The translations under genes were made by a program, and so were the position numbers. 64,000 bases of DNA from Stercorarius parasiticus (lineage: Eukaryota; Chordata; Aves; Charadriiformes; Stercorariidae). The notes beneath the pieces were generated by a model that was given only the letters and a program-made list of their open reading frames with translations, was not told where the DNA came from and ran no database searches. Below are positions 59,701 to 64,000 of the stretch, in pieces (the first letter of the stretch is position 1; each line of letters opens with the position of its first letter). The DNA lies in assembly GCA_013396915.1 (NCBI GenBank), contig VWZL01004638.1:62001-126000 (forward strand), written 5' to 3'.

Positions 59701-62700
59701 GGACATTTTTATCTGAACACCATATTATTAGTTGTCTCTTAGAATGACAACGTAAGTGATCATTTTAACTTTGGCTGTTGTATAAGTTTTCCGCTGTATA
59801 AACCGCAGCAATGGAAAAAAGCTTGGTGGGGCATCAGACAGGTGCCATAATTAAAGCAATTCAGAATACTGACTGAAAGAATGCAAAACGTGTACACATT
59901 TGAGATGTTTTTCTCTTCTTGTTGAGAATTCCATGGGTGAATTGAACTAACAATTTTACCAGGGTAAGCTGGTTTTTGTTAATGCATAATTATTTCAGTG
60001 CACAGGTAGGTGGACAGGTTTGGTGAGAACAGGCAACTGGAGCTTCCTAAAGCTTTTTCGGAGGGTGGGGAGGGGAACAAAGAAGTGATTTGAGGCACAG
60101 CTAAATAATAGGAAATGAAATAGCAAAAAACTCTGACCCATAAATCTTTCAAAATTCTGCATTTCTGTATTTTTTTGCATAAATACTCAAATTTGTGTGT
60201 TTTTGATTATCAACTCTTCCTTTTGAAATGTAAAATTCTTAAGTGCAGCAACTGTGACTTGTTTCATACCAATGTTCTGGCTTACGTTTTTTGCAACTGC
60301 TTTCAACATGCTCATGTTTTATCAAAAGTGTTAGTTTAGTAACTTTGCATCCATTTCTAAATACTTACTAGGTTTAGCAGTAATACAGAAGGGACAACGC
60401 ATCCTGTTCTTGGCCTCTCAAAGCGAAAGTCATGATAGGAGACATTAAGAAGGCAGTGTTTTCAGTTAATGAAACTGTGGTGAGTAAAGTACTGAATTGA
60501 GAACTAAGAGGATGAAGACATGAACAAACAGCATTCTCAGTTCTGCGACTAGTTGTTTCTGAACAAGTCACTTGAAGCGGCTTGCATGACAAGCCGTGCA
60601 CTACTTTCCTTATATGCCAAGCAGGGTTTAATAAACCATGTTTATCAGCCATACGTAATAATAATGAAGGCAAAGTAATAGTATAATAGCCAAAGCCAAA
60701 TCCGTCCAAGTCAGTGGAGACGTTTTAAAGGCCTGATGCAGGGTTTTTCTTTCTTAACACAAAATGCACTATGGTCTATTATTGACACTGGATAGCCAAA
60801 AGTGCTGCTTGGATTCTTTGAAAGAAAGAGGGAATCAGAAATCCAGATCTAGGAGTTATATTTGCTGTGCCGCGTTCTGCCCTTCCTGCTCCTCTGTCCT
60901 TAGGAGCTCCAAGTGCTCGTTTCCTATCTGTACACTTCGCTGGTAATAAGAGTGTTTCTTCCAAGGCTGGAGTCGTCTGCATCATTTTCCATACCTTGAG
61001 TGAGCCAAAGGTCTCTTATTTAACTTCAGAAATAAATATTTTTCAAAAGCCTATGCCCATAATTAATGAGTTTTATGAGGGGAGGAAAGACTGCAACTGA
61101 ACGCTAGCATGAGTTCGATATTATTCCCCATGCTGATACATAATACAGTGCTTTGTTCCCAGATGAGAAGAACTTTTAGGGGCCTAAGATAAATGTGGTA
61201 ACTGAATGTCACCAGTTTCACCTGTGTGGTAAAACTGGTGAACTGACTACAAATCTGTGAGTTAAAAAAATAATAGGTAGCTTTAAAAGACTCAGTTGTA
61301 TAAGTCTGAAAATAGAAGAAGAAATTATTAGATGTCAGAATTCAGATGAAACAATTTCTTCCATCCTTGGAGAGAGCTTACTGCTTCAGTCAGGCATAGT
61401 ATTACAGAAGGATATCACCACAACTAGTCAAACTGGACTGAGTCAGCAGTGCAGAAAAAAAGATAAATCCGAGCACTGTGGGCATTGCTGAAGCCATGTA
61501 ACCACAAATACGGTTTGGACCACAACCACAGAAAAAACTATAATATTGCAAACACAAGGCCACGAGGTCAGACTGAAACTCTGCCATCAGAGAACACGGC
61601 ATGATGCAAATTACTGCAGACTTCACTGAGATTCTTTTGCAAGCTAGCTGAGGAAATTGAACCTTTTCCCCAGGGCTCTAGCAATGCTCCATGTAAACAA
61701 TTGGAACCTAAAGTTACTTTCCCAGAGCAGCTCGTTTTGCCTGTGGATGAGAACACATTGAGCCTGCAAAAATTTATACAATTTCTATTTCTGATACAAC
61801 AGCAGAACAGCCAAACACCATTAAATTGGACAGGGGTTCTACAACCTCTTTGTTATCTGTATCTGTTGATTTCCAGTCTTTTAGAGATTTTCCTTTTACT
61901 GAGCCCAAGATACATCTGGTGATCTAATTAGAGGAAACATTTGTATTTGTCATTGCCTATATGCATATGATTATCTTGCATATGTGTTGAGATCTGTATT
62001 CTGAATGTCACTGCTTCTGCAGGCATCAGTATCAGTTTGCTGCAATAAACATGCATATACTTAAAGGGTGCACTACTTCCATACCATCAGTGCTCACTAA
62101 AAGGCAACCTTTCATTTCAGCTATTGCAAGAGATGCAATCAAGGAACTATTTGATTCAGTAAAAGGGTTTGACCACAAGATTAAAATTTGACTTCATACT
62201 GCAGAAATTACTCCACCCATCAGTTTCATCATGAAATACTTTAAAATTGGAGTTTAGAAAAATACTTCATCATTAATGAAGACACTGAATGACTTCATGG
62301 CTCTAATGCAAGTAATGACAATACTGACAAAAGTAATTTTTAACTGACTTAAGGGAGCAAAAGAACATCATGGCAGTTAAAAGCTATCTGGTCACATGTC
62401 TAAATATTTGTAGAACTTTATGGTAAAAAAGCTTTCTCTACTGATAATTGACACATTACATTAAAAGTGGTATTAATAAGGGACACAGAAGCCTAACAGA
62501 TGTCAGTTAATGATCATGATAAGCTCTTACACTTGAAGTTGTGCTGTAGGGAGTCACACCCACTTGTCTTTTGGGAAGAGCAGTATCCGTAGTTCTTCAG
62601 TTGCCAGAGGTTATCCAAATAGTGACGCTGTGTTTTAAGTAGCGCACCAGGTATATTTGATATGGCCAGCAGAAAGCAGGAAAGATGTTATTTTCCCATC

Positions 62701-64000
62701 ACGTGAGCTTCTAGCAGGTTTGAGGTTGATCCGCTGGGTAAATTCAATTACCAAAAATCTTTACCCATGGAATTGTTAGAATTATGCAGGAGTTTTTTCT
62801 CTCATCATGATGCAGAAAATGTTTTCCTAGCTAAGTATTATCTGTGTAGCTTCTGGATTGAATTACTTCATCCATGAGGAGACTCTGAAAGCCCAGATGC
62901 TGGTAGTTTGGAAGCTGGTTAGAGCTTTCCTGTATACTCACAGACCCTGTGTTACCAACAGTGGTTATTAATAGCTCAGGCTAGGAGTTCTATCACCGCA
63001 AGTCTTTGGAGAAGCAATTTGTACTGTATTGGCATCAAGCACACCTACTGAAACTAAGAGAAAAAAGAAGTATTTGCTCCTGTACAAACTGCAAGTGGAA
63101 TGGAGAGCTTTTTGGTGCAGGTTTATATACATATCACTATCATTTGATAACACTATTATTAAAGGACTTGGATGAGTGGGAATGCAAATGCCTAATGCTG
63201 TACAGGATAATTTTCTTCTATGTATGAAAAAGAGTACAAAGTGCTCCCTGAAAGCATGGTAGTTGACAAGTTGGTATTCTTACTAGATGCTCACGTGGAG
63301 GCAGCTGAACAGGTCACAAGTGCACTGCTGTACTTTAAATGCAGCAAATGTGAGGCTGCTTGCTTCTATATCTTATTTTAAAATAAATAAATAAATCCCT
63401 CGCTTTGGTTCCTGACAGCCTAAAAATCCAAACATCGTGTTCAGTCATCTAATAGACTTTTTGGCTAACGCCACGTATTATTAACCACACCCATCAATCT
63501 ATTATTATAGAGGAACCACAAATTAAAAACAAGTGCCTGGCTCACAGTAAACATCAAGGACATCGTGCTGGTGGCCAAGACTGAATGTTAATAAGTTTCT
63601 GGGTTTGCAGTACAGCAACATTGTCTCATAAATTGCAATACAACCTGTCCATTTATTGGATTCAGCATGAGAAAAGTTTAGCATTGACAGCCTTGTCCAC
63701 CTGTGCTGGACTGTTTCTATGCTCAGTGCTCTGATACCTTACTTCCTCTATTATTTGAGTAGAAATAGCATTTAGGACATTTTTTTAAATATTACAAAAG
63801 GTCAGTTTCCTGATGAAGAGAAATTTTATGTGTGTAAATTCATCAGTATTTTACACACAAGCTCATATAACAAGCAGTAAAAGAAATAGCGAAAAAATAA
63901 AAACCACAGGCAGTTAACGAAGATCTTAGATTTGAATGCGACTTAGCAGTAAGGAGAAAATAAAACCTGTAATTTTTCAAAAAGGAGACTCAAGTGTCCA
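53723..64000. other. non-coding stretch to the window end
   Basis: AT-rich DNA without a gene or young repeat that I can recognise. Open frames reach 127 codons only just upstream (54112-54495, very rich in F, I and L from T-rich DNA) and otherwise up to 111 codons, none with a known motif. A 10-base-arm hairpin (61209-61241) and an AAAT-repeat run (about 63379-63395) are present. Confidence 0.5.
58640..58860. promoter_or_regulatory. possible regulatory element with palindromic homeodomain site (inferred)
   Basis: It contains the perfect 12-base palindrome AGCTAATTAGCT (58678-58689), a paired TAATTA core typical of homeodomain binding, and the 10-base palindrome CCCATATGGG (58800-58809). It also has CAATTAATGCC and an AGAGGTCACG half-site resembling a nuclear-receptor element (about 58731-58740). 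The surrounding DNA is repeat-free and less AT-rich than the neighbours. Function is not shown by sequence alone. Confidence 0.2.

Noticed and set aside
62117..62190. Plus-strand ATTTCAG followed by a protein-like frame (IARDAIKELFDSVKGFDHKI)
   Set aside because: The frame ends after about 22 codons, the donor (GTAAAA) is weak, and a frame of this length is common by chance.
1..64000. CRISPR arrays, operons, tRNA or rRNA genes
   Set aside because: No regular spaced direct repeats, no cloverleaf with A/B boxes and no rRNA signature were seen. The DNA is clearly a vertebrate nuclear locus.

Overview
The window looks like vertebrate, almost certainly bird, nuclear DNA. It is AT-rich and gene-poor, with no operons, ribosome-binding sites or dense ORFs. 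Its recognisable repeats are bird-typical: CR1 retrotransposons ending in short ATTCTRTG-type repeats, and two LTR fragments of bird endogenous-retrovirus type. The LTR types suggest a neoavian species, but that is inference from memory of the families. No complete gene is visible. Nearly all stop-to-stop ORFs are short and look like chance, or are shadows of repeats.

Layout. 1-5479: ordinary non-coding DNA with a small local duplication. 5480-9822: a CR1 cluster. It holds a 5'-truncated minus-strand copy (5480-6371), a plus-strand copy (6835-8444) interrupted by a 759-base assembly gap, and a much older, decayed plus-strand copy (about 8856-9822). 9823-28497: non-coding DNA with two GC-rich patches (about 14990-15400 and 26266-26535) and simple repeats. 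28498-about 29172: an LTR fragment. 29173-42674: non-coding DNA, including a stretch near 30.7-31.4 kb that resembles a conserved regulatory element. 42675-42756: the best coding candidate, an 82-base internal exon on the minus strand with strong splice sites at both ends and one open frame. 44959-45018: a pure-pyrimidine (TTCCC)n tract. 50792-51198: a second LTR fragment with a clear TATA box. 51200-64000: non-coding DNA with AT-rich repeats and a few palindromic motifs.

Reading of the whole: the simplest view is a long intron (or introns) of a minus-strand gene, with one exon caught at 42.7 kb, plus transposon debris. I could not identify that gene. All three N-containing positions lie inside relatively young repeats, so assembly problems track repeats here. 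I found no convincing undescribed system. The exon and a few weaker exon-like or regulatory-like signals are what deserve follow-up.
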